Assembly: GCA_041580375.1 (NCBI GenBank)
Contig: JBFGDZ010000074.1
Coordinates: 1 to 16,486, forward strand
Direction of reading: 5' to 3'
Length of the DNA: 16,486 nt
Origin: JAPUIN01 sp041580375
Lineage (GTDB): Bacteria; Acidobacteriota; Polarisedimenticolia; Gp22-AA2
Position numbers and translations under genes: made by a program. Shown here piece after piece: positions 1 to 7,682 of this stretch (its first letter is position 1; every line of letters starts with the position of its first letter). The notes beneath the pieces are model-generated. The model ran no database searches. It worked only from the letters and a program-made list of their open reading frames with translations, and was not told the DNA's origin.

Positions 1-434
1 ATGCCCATCGGGTGCGCGTCGTAGCGGAATCCCTCCATGAACTTCTTGATATTCTCGTGCAGGATGGTGTGGTGCGTGATCTCATGGGCCCATTCCTCGT
101 ACTGCTGCCGGTTGGGAAGATCGCCGTGCAGGATCAGGTAGGCCGTCTCGAGATAGCTGCTGTGATCTGCGAGCTGCTCGATGGGATAGCCCCGGTAGTT
201 GAGCACGCCGTGCTCGCCGTCGACCATCGTGATGCGACTGCGGCACGCCGCCGTGTTGTTGAACGCGGGGTCGTAGCTCATCAGGCCGAAGTCCTCGGCT
301 CCCGCGCGGATCTGCCTCAGGTCGAGGGCGTTGATGGCGCCATCACGGACGGGCAGCTCGTAGCTCTTTCCGGTCCGGTTGTCGATGATGGTGAGGGAAT
401 CCTTCCTGGTTGTGCTGCGCGACTCTGGACTCAT
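1..434 (-). CDS. gltA: Citrate synthase, N-terminal part (gene runs off the left edge)
   Basis: Citrate synthase condenses acetyl-CoA with oxaloacetate to start the TCA cycle in the cytoplasm. Only the first 144 residues are visible; the catalytic His and Asp lie beyond the edge. The visible part matches the hexameric GltA type of Gram-negative bacteria: a beta-rich N-terminal segment with TIIDNRTGKSYELP near residues 14-27, then SYDPAFNNTAACRS, GEHGVLNYRGYPIEQLA, a YLILHGDLP helix and a FRYDAHPMG segment, all in the GltA order. The ATG at 434 is chosen because GAGG lies 5 nt upstream; an in-frame GTG at 440 is less well placed. It lies 95 bp downstream of the pseudouridine synthase gene on the same strand. 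A weak -10-like TATCCT at 461-466 could drive it separately. Confidence 0.9.
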   Translation of the reverse strand, partial: MSPESRSTTRKDSLTIIDNRTGKSYELPVRDGAINALDLRQIRAGAEDFGLMSYDPAFNNTAACRSRITMVDGEHGVLNYRGYPIEQLADHSSYLETAYLILHGDLPNRQQYEEWAHEITHHTILHENIKKFMEGFRYDAHPMG

Positions 435-529
435 CGGCACCTCGGCAAAATGCGGCCCACAGGATACTGCAAAACGCCTCCCGCGAACCCCCGGGGTCAC
501 GCCCGCCGCCCGCCTGCGCCGGTGCGGAT

Positions 530-1504
530 TCAGGGCGCGCGCCGGCCCGCCCGGAGGGTCCGGAGGAGGCGCCTCATGTCCCGTGGCAGGGGACTGGAGA
601 ACGACACGCGCGCCCGGGTCGCCGGATGCAGGAAGCTGAGACGCCGGGCGTGGAGCGCGGTCCTGCCGATGTGCGGTGAGCGCTCCCCATAGCGGCGGTC
701 CCCGATCAGTGGGTGCCCCGCCTCGGAGAAATGAACGCGGATCTGGTTCTTCCTGCCGGTCAGCAGGCGGACCGCCACCACGGCCCAGCCGCCGAGCCGG
801 TCGATGACCTCGTACTCGGTGATCGCCGCCTTCCCCTCCCTCCGCCGTTTGACGGAGCGCATCTTCAGGCTTCGGGGATCTTCCGCCAGCCGGCTCTCGA
901 AGCGCCCGCGCGGCCCCGCCGGCTCCCCTTTCACGACGCACACGTACTCGCGTTCGATCGTCCGCTCCAGGAACTGCTCGTGCAGCGCCTCGTACGCGGG
1001 CCGGGTGCGCGCGAAGAGCAGCAGGCCCGAGGTGTCCCGGTCGAGCCGGTGCAGCGCGAACAGGGAGGGTCGCCGCACCCCCCGCTCCCGCTCCGCCAGG
1101 AGCAGGCGCTCGACGAGGCTCTCCTCGTCCCGGAGCGCGGTCGGCACCGTCAGGAGATCCGGCCGTTTGTCCACGACGAGCAGATGGCGGTCCTGGTGCA
1201 CGATCTCGTAGCCCCGTCCGGGCCGGGGCCGCGACTTCTCCCGGTAGCGGCGTCCCGGTTCGTGGAGCACCGTGTACCGCTCACCCGCCAGGACGCGCCG
1301 GGCGTAGTCGCCCGGGCGCACGGCCGGCCTGCCGCGCACCGCGCCGGCGTCGATGAGACCGCGCGCCCGGCCATGGCTGCAGGCCAGTCGCTCCCGGAGG
1401 ACGGACTGAAGGGTCCGGCCCGCCTCGTCCGGATCGACCCGGATGGTCGTTCGGACCTCCCGCCCTCCGCCATCGTCCGCGCTCACCGTACGCGCCTCGT
1501 CCAT
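530..1504 (-). CDS. RluA-family pseudouridine synthase
   Basis: This 324-residue protein belongs to the RluA family, which isomerises specific uridines in rRNA or tRNA to pseudouridine. An S4-like RNA-binding region covers roughly residues 16-82. The catalytic domain begins near residue 99 (YEIVHQDRHLLVVDKRP). The family motif HRLDRDTSG is at 152-160, with D155 as the expected catalytic aspartate. Further family blocks are LTGRKNQIRVH and HPLIGDRRYG. The ATG at 1504 has GGAGGAG just upstream. The frame stays open far upstream, but that part is antisense to the lipoprotein gene and is not coding. The target uridine cannot be told from sequence: RluD-, RluC- and TruC-like members share this layout. 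It is transcribed divergently from the lipoprotein gene at 1643 and lies upstream of gltA on the same strand. Confidence 0.9.
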   Translation of the reverse strand: MDEARTVSADDGGGREVRTTIRVDPDEAGRTLQSVLRERLACSHGRARGLIDAGAVRGRPAVRPGDYARRVLAGERYTVLHEPGRRYREKSRPRPGRGYEIVHQDRHLLVVDKRPDLLTVPTALRDEESLVERLLLAERERGVRRPSLFALHRLDRDTSGLLLFARTRPAYEALHEQFLERTIEREYVCVVKGEPAGPRGRFESRLAEDPRSLKMRSVKRRREGKAAITEYEVIDRLGGWAVVAVRLLTGRKNQIRVHFSEAGHPLIGDRRYGERSPHIGRTALHARRLSFLHPATRARVSFSSPLPRDMRRLLRTLRAGRRAP

Positions 1505-1642
1505 CCGCTCCTCCCCCGCCGATCGTATCGCGGGACCGGCCCGGCCGGATCGCGCGCGGACCCGCCCGCCCCGGAGACCTGGGATATGCTGTCCGCACGC
1601 AACGAGCCGGAGCCCCCGGACGGGCTCCGAGGAGGTCCGCTC

Positions 1643-2593
1643 ATGCCCGGGGCATGCCGCCGCCGTCGCGCTTCTGCATGGAGGATCGTCCCGATCCTTC
1701 TGCTCGCCGCGGGCAGCTGCGCCGAGAACCCGGGCAGCGGAGATCTCGTGGCGCCGCCCCCCGCGGATCCCGCCACCTTCTCCGGCCATCCTCTCTGGGA
1801 CGACGGCAGGGCCGAGATCAGCGCCTACGAAGCGGTCATGCCGCGCTACGGCTTCCCGCGCCCGTTCACCGCCTACCACATCGTCGTGAAGGAGGATTTC
1901 TCCCGCGCGCAGCTCGTCAAGGCGGATCCCGGCCACGACCCCGGGGATCTGGTCCCCGTCATCAAGATGAATCAGGTGTACGAGTACCGGACCGGGATCT
2001 ACGCCTACCGGCAGATGCTCTCGACCTTCCATGCCCGCGCGGGCATGACCCTGCTCAAGCTGACCCTGACGTCGTTCGAGTGGTGCGGCAACACGTTCAA
2101 GGAGTACACGCTGCGGGACGGGAGAGGGCGCCTGCACGTGCATACGTACTGGGACGGCATGGCCGAGGCGGACTACGACATCCCGGCGGGACCCGACCTC
2201 GTCTTCCATGACGAGCTGCCGCTGCGAGTCCGGTCCCTTCCCCAGACGGCGGGCACCGAGCGCTCGCTGCGCGTCGTGGAGGGGCAGGTCGGCTCGCGGG
2301 GGCCGAAGCCGGCGATCCGCACGGCCCGGCTCCTCGCCGCGGAGACGGAGACGCTCTCCGTCCCGGCCGGGCGCTTCGAGGCGCTCCGGTGGGAGCTGGA
2401 GTTTCCGGAGGGTGGGAGAGACCGCTTCTGGACCGCCGTCGAGTTCCCCCACCTTCTCCTGGCCTGGGAGCGGGCGGACGGCGCCTCGTTCCATCTGACG
2501 TGGACGGATCGGCTCGCCTACTGGGAACTGAACCGCCCGGGGGACGAGAAGCACCTCGAGCGAGCGGGACGCGATATCATCGGTTCCCCATGA
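1643..2593 (+). CDS. Putative lipoprotein, uncharacterised family
   Basis: The 316-residue product starts with an Arg-rich n-region, a hydrophobic core (IVPILLLAAG) and a Cys at position 26 in LAAGSC, which fits a lipoprotein signal, although the -1 Ser makes the lipobox imperfect. The mature part has conserved-looking blocks: WDDGRAEISAYE (52-63), VIKMNQVYEYRTGIYAYRQM (about 106-125), and SFEWCGNTFKEY (144-155). From memory these resemble a family of exported proteins of unknown function found in Bacteroidota and other phyla, with a WxDGKAEISSY block, sometimes misnamed as Maf septum inhibitors. I cannot assign a function. GAGGAGGT sits 6 nt before the ATG at 1643. Its stop overlaps the ATG of the MATE gene (ATGA, 2590-2593), so the two are probably translationally coupled. 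A TATGCT -10-like hexamer lies at 1585-1590 without a clear -35. Confidence 0.8.
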   Translation: MPGACRRRRASAWRIVPILLLAAGSCAENPGSGDLVAPPPADPATFSGHPLWDDGRAEISAYEAVMPRYGFPRPFTAYHIVVKEDFSRAQLVKADPGHDPGDLVPVIKMNQVYEYRTGIYAYRQMLSTFHARAGMTLLKLTLTSFEWCGNTFKEYTLRDGRGRLHVHTYWDGMAEADYDIPAGPDLVFHDELPLRVRSLPQTAGTERSLRVVEGQVGSRGPKPAIRTARLLAAETETLSVPAGRFEALRWELEFPEGGRDRFWTAVEFPHLLLAWERADGASFHLTWTDRLAYWELNRPGDEKHLERAGRDIIGSP

Positions 2594-4044
2594 CATCCGA
2601 GTCGAAGCCCTCCGGCCGGGCCGGTTCCGGCGCCGCCGCGCAACAGTCCATTCTGAGAATGTCGGCGCCGCTGGTCGTCTCGTTCTGGATGCGCTCGCTG
2701 TTCACGTTCGTGGACACCGCCTACGCCGCGTACCTGGGCGACGCCGCGGTCGCGGCGATCGGCTATTCGATCCCTCTCGAGTTTCTGCTCATCGCCTGCT
2801 GGGTGGGCGTGTCGACCGGGTTGACGTCCTGCCTATCGCGCGCCATGGGGGCGCGGGAGGGTGCGCGCATCGAGCAGCTCCTGGGGGCGGCCCGGCGCAT
2901 CATGTGGTCCCTCATGCCGCTCTTCGCGGCGCTCGCCGTCGCACTCTACTTCGGGGCAAACCGGCTCGGGCTCGAACCCGAGACGACCCGCCTGTTCGCC
3001 ATCTACGCGGGGGTCCTCGTCGGCGGCTCGGCGTTCACCGCCTTCTGGTCGATCATCCCCGACTCGATCGTGAAGGCCCACCACGACACCCGCTCCACCA
3101 TGTGGGCGGGCATCTGGTCGAACGTCATCAACATCGTGCTCAACACGCTGTTCACCTTCGTCTTCGGCTGGGGCGTCTTCGGGATCGCGCTGTCCACGGT
3201 CCTCGGCCGGCTCGGCGGCCTGATCTACGCCCTGCGCAAGGCGGCTTCGCACGAGTCGGAGCGCAAGGCGAGCGGACTCGACATCTCGCCGACCCTGGAT
3301 CCGAGTCCGCTCCGCTCCATCATGGTCCTCGCCGTGCCGGCGGCGCTCACCTACGGCCTGATGGCGCTGGAGACCTCGCTGGTCAACTGGCTGCTGACGG
3401 ACCAGCCGCACGCGACCTCCTCGATCGCGGCGTACGGGATCTATTACCGGGTGATGCTGTTCGCGATGATGCCGATCATCGCCGCGTCCGTGGCGGTCCT
3501 GCCTTTCGTGGCCCGCCGCTACGGAGAGGGCGACCTGGCGGCCGTGCGGCAGGGTCTGCGCCAGGTCGTGGGAGTCAGTGCCGCCTACTGCATCGTCATC
3601 GTCGCGCCCGCCCTGGCCGCGACCTCAGGCACCGTGGCCGGCCTGCTCGCCGAATCACAGACCACCGCCGATCTCACGCGCGTCGCCCTGTGGCTCTGCC
3701 CGGTCGCCTGCCTCGCGCTGATCCCCTTCCAGCTGATCCGGCCCGCCTTCGAAGGCCTGCAACGCGGCGGGCCCGGACTGGTGCTGGCGGTCCTGCGCTA
3801 CGTCATCCTGGCTCTGCCGGCCGCGTTCGCGGGGCGGGAGCTGGCGATCGAGATCGGGGCTCCCGCGATCCACGGCATCATCGTGGGGCTGATCGTGGCG
3901 AGCGCCCTCTCGTCGGTGATCTTTCTGGCCTGGATGCAGAGGGTGCTGGAGCGCCTGGAGCGGCGGTTCGCCGACCGGGACGGGGATCCGATCGCGGAGA
4001 GGGTGCGATCGTCCGGCGCGCCCGGACCGGCTCCGGCCCCCTGA
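2590..4044 (+). CDS. MATE-family multidrug/toxin efflux transporter
   Basis: The 484-residue polytopic membrane protein has about twelve hydrophobic segments in two similar halves, the usual size and layout of MATE (NorM/DinF-like) cation-coupled exporters. Family-like stretches include SFWMRSLFTFVDTAYAAYLG at the first helices, AIGYSIPLEFLLIACWVGVS, STGLTSCLSRAMGA, NVINIVLNTLFTFVFGWGV in the first half, and a second-half repeat starting near AVPAALTYGLMALETSL. MATE proteins expel drugs, dyes or metabolites in exchange for H+ or Na+; the substrate here is unknown. The start ATG is inside the ATGA overlap with the upstream lipoprotein gene, so the pair likely acts or is expressed together. The C-terminal tail is Pro/Ala-rich and cytoplasmic. 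The gene converges on the coiled-coil gene with a 36-bp gap. Confidence 0.9.
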   Translation: MTSESKPSGRAGSGAAAQQSILRMSAPLVVSFWMRSLFTFVDTAYAAYLGDAAVAAIGYSIPLEFLLIACWVGVSTGLTSCLSRAMGAREGARIEQLLGAARRIMWSLMPLFAALAVALYFGANRLGLEPETTRLFAIYAGVLVGGSAFTAFWSIIPDSIVKAHHDTRSTMWAGIWSNVINIVLNTLFTFVFGWGVFGIALSTVLGRLGGLIYALRKAASHESERKASGLDISPTLDPSPLRSIMVLAVPAALTYGLMALETSLVNWLLTDQPHATSSIAAYGIYYRVMLFAMMPIIAASVAVLPFVARRYGEGDLAAVRQGLRQVVGVSAAYCIVIVAPALAATSGTVAGLLAESQTTADLTRVALWLCPVACLALIPFQLIRPAFEGLQRGGPGLVLAVLRYVILALPAAFAGRELAIEIGAPAIHGIIVGLIVASALSSVIFLAWMQRVLERLERRFADRDGDPIAERVRSSGAPGPAPAP

Positions 4045-4080
4045 AGCGGACGCGGCGGGACGCGTGCGTCGCGGGAAGGG

Positions 4081-5352
4081 CTACTGCTTCACGACGAAGA
4101 TCACCCTCTGGCCCCGCAGCGCCTCCTCGTCGAGGACCGTCACCTCAACCGTGCCGTCGTCGCCGAATTTGAGGTCGATCTCGCGTCCCTCCCGGAGGAA
4201 CTTCGGGACGACGCGCACGTCGGAGATGTAATCGATGCCGAACTGGTTCGGCTTGAGGGTGAAGGACTTCTGCTGGCTCAGATCGAGGTGCGAATTGAAG
4301 CGCGCTTCGCCGATGTCCTCGATCTTGTTGCGGATTCTGAGGACGCCCCGGGCCTTGAGGCGCTCCTCGAGGTCGGCCTCGTAGTACATCGAGTTTTTCG
4401 CGACCTTCAGCTCGGCCGTCCTGTCCTGGAGCTGGTCGAGCGCCTGCGCCTTGTCCAGCTCGAGCTGCGCGACGCTGGATTCCAGCCGCGCCTTGCGGAT
4501 CTCGAGCTGGTCGATCTCCACCCGCAGGCCGGCGAGGACCTCCTCGAGCTCGGCCTTCTTCTGCTCCAGATCGTCCCCGCGCGCGATCGCCGCGTCGCGC
4601 TCGCGGATCAGGTTCAGCCGCCTCGCGCGGACCACCGCGAGCGGCGTCGTGTCGGCCTGGCCCTGGGCGACCCACGTGCCGAAGAAATCCTTCGCGGGAT
4701 CGTAGTAGAAGTGCACCCGGAACCCCGGGCGCAGACCCTCGTCCATGATGTTCAGCCGCTCCGCCAGCTCCTTGGCCCGCAACTCGGGAAGACCGTGCTT
4801 CTCGACGAGCCACTGCCGGGCCAGCCTGAGGTGGTTGTCCCCCCGCTTGACCTCGATCCCCTCGTCGGGCAGCTTCGCCTCGAGCTCGGCGACCTGCGAC
4901 TGCAGATCCCGGATGGTCTTCATGTCCTCGACGACCTTGCGGAGCACGCCCCGGTACGAGGGATCGCGCTCCTCGCGCACCAGCTTGTCGAGGGCCGCCT
5001 CCTCCTCGGCACTCAGCCCCTGCAGGAAGACCTGCGAGAACGAGACCGGCTTGATGCCCCGCGCGGAGGCCATTCTGTTGAACTGCTCGATGCGCGCGTA
5101 AATGTCGCGCGTGCGGCTGTCGATGTTGTCCCGGGCCTCCTGCAGCTCGGTCATCAGCCGGGCCTGGTTCGGCGGGATCGGCCGCTCGGTGAGCTTGCGC
5201 GGCCAGAGAAAGTGATACCCGGCGAAGCCGCCGCCGCCGAGCACGAGGACGCCGGCGACGATCAGGACGACCATGAGGATCTTCTTCTTGTCCCGGGGCG
5301 GTTTGTCCGCCGGGATTTCGACATCCTCGATATCATCGAACAGACTGCGCAT
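4081..5352 (-). CDS. Single-pass membrane protein with LysM-like segment and coiled coil
   Basis: I do not recognise a named family for this 423-residue protein. It has a short charged N-terminus (1-24), one transmembrane helix (about 25-46, ILMVVLIVAGVLVLGGGGFA), and a large, probably extracytoplasmic part. Helical, charged sequence at about 60-160 suggests a first coiled coil. Residues about 168-218 read like a LysM fold (VKRGD start, AERLN, LRPGFRVHFYYD), a domain that usually binds peptidoglycan, though this is an inference from the pattern. A long heptad-like coiled coil runs from about 240 to 316. The C-terminal 100 residues look beta-rich (FTLKPNQFGIDYISDVRV; VEVTVLDEE). GGGGAGAGGA precedes the ATG. 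A TTGCGC-17-TAAAAT promoter lies at 5397-5425. It is divergent from the secreted-protein gene. A cell-envelope scaffold role is possible but unproven. Confidence 0.8.
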   Translation of the reverse strand: MRSLFDDIEDVEIPADKPPRDKKKILMVVLIVAGVLVLGGGGFAGYHFLWPRKLTERPIPPNQARLMTELQEARDNIDSRTRDIYARIEQFNRMASARGIKPVSFSQVFLQGLSAEEEAALDKLVREERDPSYRGVLRKVVEDMKTIRDLQSQVAELEAKLPDEGIEVKRGDNHLRLARQWLVEKHGLPELRAKELAERLNIMDEGLRPGFRVHFYYDPAKDFFGTWVAQGQADTTPLAVVRARRLNLIRERDAAIARGDDLEQKKAELEEVLAGLRVEIDQLEIRKARLESSVAQLELDKAQALDQLQDRTAELKVAKNSMYYEADLEERLKARGVLRIRNKIEDIGEARFNSHLDLSQQKSFTLKPNQFGIDYISDVRVVPKFLREGREIDLKFGDDGTVEVTVLDEEALRGQRVIFVVKQ

Positions 5353-5396
5353 GATTGAGTCCTCTCCCCTTGTCCATGAGCCTGGAAAGTTTCCTA

Positions 5397-5425
5397 ATTT
5401 TAGCCCGATCGACCCCCCCGCGCAA
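5397..5425 (-). promoter_or_regulatory. Sigma70-type promoter for the coiled-coil membrane protein gene
   Basis: On the minus strand there is TTGCGC (5420-5425), a 17-nt spacer and TAAAAT (5397-5402). The -10 matches the consensus at five of six positions and the -35 keeps the TTG. It would give a leader of roughly 40 nt before the ATG at 5352. Confidence 0.5.
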
Positions 5426-5495
5426 CCGGGAATCCATCATTCGGTGCGGTGAATATGCCGAATGGACACTGAGTGGCACCGCTTCCGGTTTCTGC

Positions 5496-5501
5496 TAGAC
5501 T
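5496..5501 (+). promoter_or_regulatory. Possible -10 element for the secreted-protein gene
   Basis: TAGACT on the plus strand lies 66 bp upstream of the ATG at 5568. There is no convincing -35 at 16-18 nt (the nearest candidate is TGGCAC at 5474-5479, 16 nt away). A small perfect hairpin (GGGCG/CGCCC, 5505-5517) follows at about the expected transcript start. Confidence 0.3.
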
Positions 5502-5567
5502 GCCGGGCGGTCCGCCCCCGTGCCCGTCCACGCGAGCCGTCCGGCGTCGGACCGCGCATGGGTGGTG

Positions 5568-7172
5568 ATGCGGCGCGACACCGGTTCCGCCTTGACCCGG
5601 CTTCCCCTCGCCGGGACGCTTGCGTATCTCTGCCTGGGTTCTCTCGTTGCGGCCGAACCGACCGGATCCGCACCCCCGGGCGAGCCCGTCTATCTGGTCG
5701 ATCCGGACGGCGTCGTGCTTCGCTGGAGCCCCGACGACGTCAGTCTCCTGCCGGCGTTCGATCTCCCACAGGCTGTCAACGATTTGGCGCAGATCCCGCA
5801 GGCCGGGCAACTTCTCGTCCTGCCGGCCGACGAGCGGGAGGAGGCCGGGAAGCGGCGGCGCAGGAAGAAGGAGGGCCGGGTTCTCGTACTCGACACGGGA
5901 GGCCGGACGATCTCCGAGATCCCGATCGACGGGCAGGGGGTCCGCGTGTCGTGGAGCCCCGCATCCTCCACGGCCTACGTGCTGGCGCTCCGCCCCGGGC
6001 GCGAATCCTCCGGCGGGGTCGGCATGTGGATGCACGCGATCGATATCCAGGCCGCCCGCATGATTGATTCGATCGTCCTGGCCGCTCCGCCCCACGCGAT
6101 CGCCCTGGAACCGGACGGGCGGAGGATCTACCTGGCGCGCCCCGATCGCATCGAGAGCCTGACGACCGCCCCGCTCGTCACGTCGTGGCACTATCGCTCG
6201 CCTGGCGAGAACCGGGGTCTGTGGGTCGCTCCCGGCGACGGCGTGCTCTGCGTGGCGCGCGGCCGCGAGATCGCCCTGTTCGACCCGCGTCTGATCGCGG
6301 AGCGCTCCGCGGAGATCCGCCGGCGGCTCCGGGACGACGCCACCCTCGTCATCCCCCTCTCCGTCGAGGCGACGGATACGATCCTGTCCGACGACGGTCG
6401 GCTCGGGGCCGCCCTCGGACGATCGGGAGAGATCGCGTTCTTCGATCCCGCGGCGGGGATCGAGATCGAGCACCACGCCCTGATCGGCGGCGCCGATCCG
6501 ATCGGGTCGCTGCGTCCCCTGCGGTTCCCGGGCGCCGGATCGCTCGTCGCCGCCGCCTTTCCGGGTCCGAGCGTCATCCGCGTTCCGATCCCGGCTCCGG
6601 CGCCACCCGCGGAGGAGTTCGCGGCCGCAGCGCCGCCGGCCGCGGCCGACGACGTGGCGGGGTCACGGCCGGAGGAGATCACGCCCGGGCCTCCTCCGGT
6701 CGAACCGGCCGGGGAGTTCCCCGTCGCGCCTCCACCGGTCGCGCGCGCCGAAGAGGCTTCCGTGGAGCCTCCCATCCAAAGCGCCGGGGAGGATGTCGAA
6801 GAGCCTCCCCCCGCGGGGACCGCGGAGGAGGAGGCCCCGCCCTCCCCTCCCGCGGGCGTTCCCGAGGTCGCGCCTCCCGCCATGGCGCCGGCCGCGCCCC
6901 TGACTCTCGCCGGCAGGCTGACCGGCGCCGTCGAGCGCGCCCTCGCGATCGTCGTCTACGGACCCGGGAGCATCGTGCGGGAGGAGATCCGCTCCGCGCC
7001 GCAAGAGGACGGCCGGTGGCGGGCGACCGTCTCGGCCCCCGGGCGCTATCGGATCCTCCCGATCGCCCCGCCGGGCGCGTCGATCCGCAGCCGGCCGCAT
7101 TTCCGGACGGTGGTCGTGAAGGAGGGGGCGGGGTTCGGGAATCTGGATTTCGAGATTCTGACGTCGCCCTGA
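5568..7172 (+). CDS. Secreted propeller-like protein with Pro-rich linker and C-terminal beta domain
   Basis: The 534-residue product starts with a signal peptide (MRRDTGSALTRLPLAG..., cleavage probably after SLVAA near residue 29). The first part (about 35-350) has repeated beta-strand patterns such as VYLVDPDGVVLRWSPDD, VLVLDTGGRTISEIPIDG and IALEPDGRRIYLARPDRI, suggesting a beta-propeller or WD40/YVTN-like fold. A linker of about 110 residues rich in Pro, Glu and Ala follows. The last 85 residues (AGRLTGAV..., DGRWRATVSAPGRYRI, ...GNLDFEI) resemble a carboxypeptidase-regulatory or CNA-B-like beta sandwich. No catalytic residues are recognisable. The ATG at 5568 is preferred because it sits directly before the signal peptide, but its ribosome site is weak. 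GTG codons at 5520, 5562 and 5565 are alternatives. Its role outside the membrane is unknown. Confidence 0.75.
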   Translation: MRRDTGSALTRLPLAGTLAYLCLGSLVAAEPTGSAPPGEPVYLVDPDGVVLRWSPDDVSLLPAFDLPQAVNDLAQIPQAGQLLVLPADEREEAGKRRRRKKEGRVLVLDTGGRTISEIPIDGQGVRVSWSPASSTAYVLALRPGRESSGGVGMWMHAIDIQAARMIDSIVLAAPPHAIALEPDGRRIYLARPDRIESLTTAPLVTSWHYRSPGENRGLWVAPGDGVLCVARGREIALFDPRLIAERSAEIRRRLRDDATLVIPLSVEATDTILSDDGRLGAALGRSGEIAFFDPAAGIEIEHHALIGGADPIGSLRPLRFPGAGSLVAAAFPGPSVIRVPIPAPAPPAEEFAAAAPPAAADDVAGSRPEEITPGPPPVEPAGEFPVAPPPVARAEEASVEPPIQSAGEDVEEPPPAGTAEEEAPPSPPAGVPEVAPPAMAPAAPLTLAGRLTGAVERALAIVVYGPGSIVREEIRSAPQEDGRWRATVSAPGRYRILPIAPPGASIRSRPHFRTVVVKEGAGFGNLDFEILTSP

Positions 7173-7179
7173 GGACGCG

Positions 7180-7192
7180 CGGGCGGCGCCCG
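7180..7192. terminator. Hairpin between convergent genes
   Basis: CGGGC-GGC-GCCCG is a perfect 5-bp stem with a 3-nt loop. It sits in the 21-bp gap between the stop of the secreted-protein gene and the stop of the small membrane protein gene. Its position fits a bidirectional terminator, but there is no T-run on either side. Confidence 0.3.
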
Positions 7193-7193
7193 A

Positions 7194-7517
7194 TCAGACG
7201 GGGCTGACCCGAGGGGTGCGGACGACCAGGTAGATCAACAGGCCGAGGAGCACGAGGGGCAGGAGCGGAAGCAGCCCGAAGACGAGAAAGAGGAGCGCCG
7301 CGCCCACGAGGAAGAGCCCCTTGATGAACAGGCCGGCCGCCGCCAGCCCGATGCCGATTCCCCAGCCCAGCAGGCGGAACGGCAGGAGAACGACGAACAG
7401 CGCGACCTTGATCACCACGGCGAGGATCCCGATCGCCAGAAGAAGCGGCAGCGCGATCACGAGGAGCAGGATCGCCAGCGCTCCCAGTGTGACGAGCAGC
7501 TCGACCAGTCCGGTCAT
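7194..7517 (-). CDS. Small hydrophobic membrane protein
   Basis: This 107-residue protein is almost entirely hydrophobic, with three or four predicted membrane helices (about 5-25, 28-50, 54-75 and 77-100) separated by very short polar turns (VIKVA, LPFRLLGWG, LFIKGLF). It ends in a short polar tail (VRTPRVSPV). I do not recognise a family and cannot assign a function. Small proteins of this kind occur in many envelope operons. The ATG at 7517 has GGAGATC 7-9 nt upstream. It lies 165 bp downstream of sppA on the same strand, with a possible hairpin in between, so it may be either the last gene of that cluster or separately transcribed. Codon use is like its neighbours, which supports it being a real gene. 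Confidence 0.65.
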   Translation of the reverse strand: MTGLVELLVTLGALAILLLVIALPLLLAIGILAVVIKVALFVVLLPFRLLGWGIGIGLAAAGLFIKGLFLVGAALLFLVFGLLPLLPLVLLGLLIYLVVRTPRVSPV

Positions 7518-7617
7518 CGGCGGGATCTCCTTCCCCGACGCGCGGATCCGTCCGCGGATTCCATGGGCATTATACGCCTTTCGGGGCCCCGGGGTTCCCG
7601 GAAGTCCCCGTTCGGCT

Positions 7618-7633
7618 TCCCGGCGAACCGGGA
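7618..7633 (-). terminator. Possible hairpin downstream of sppA
   Basis: On the minus strand TCCCGG-TTCG-CCGGGA forms a 6-bp stem with a UUCG tetraloop about 50 nt after the sppA stop. It is not followed by a T-run. It could be a terminator or an mRNA 3' stabilising hairpin. The surrounding 7640-7680 is extremely GC-rich and can fold in several ways. Confidence 0.25.
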
Positions 7634-7682
7634 GATCGACCGTGCGCCCGGGCCGGGCCCGGCGCCGGGGCCGGATGGACCG

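Noticed and set aside
530..2596. A 688-codon open frame on the minus strand spanning the lipoprotein gene
   Set aside because: Its upstream 360 codons are antisense to the lipoprotein gene and show no family pattern. The real start is the ATG at 1504 with a good ribosome site.
4059..4070. GACGC-GT-GCGTC palindrome between the convergent MATE and coiled-coil genes
   Set aside because: The loop is only 2 nt and there is no T-run, so it is not convincing as a terminator in such GC-rich DNA.
5474..5496. Possible sigma54 promoter (TGGCAC) upstream of the secreted-protein gene
   Set aside because: The required GC element 5 nt after TGGCAC(N) is missing; the next TGC is too far away.
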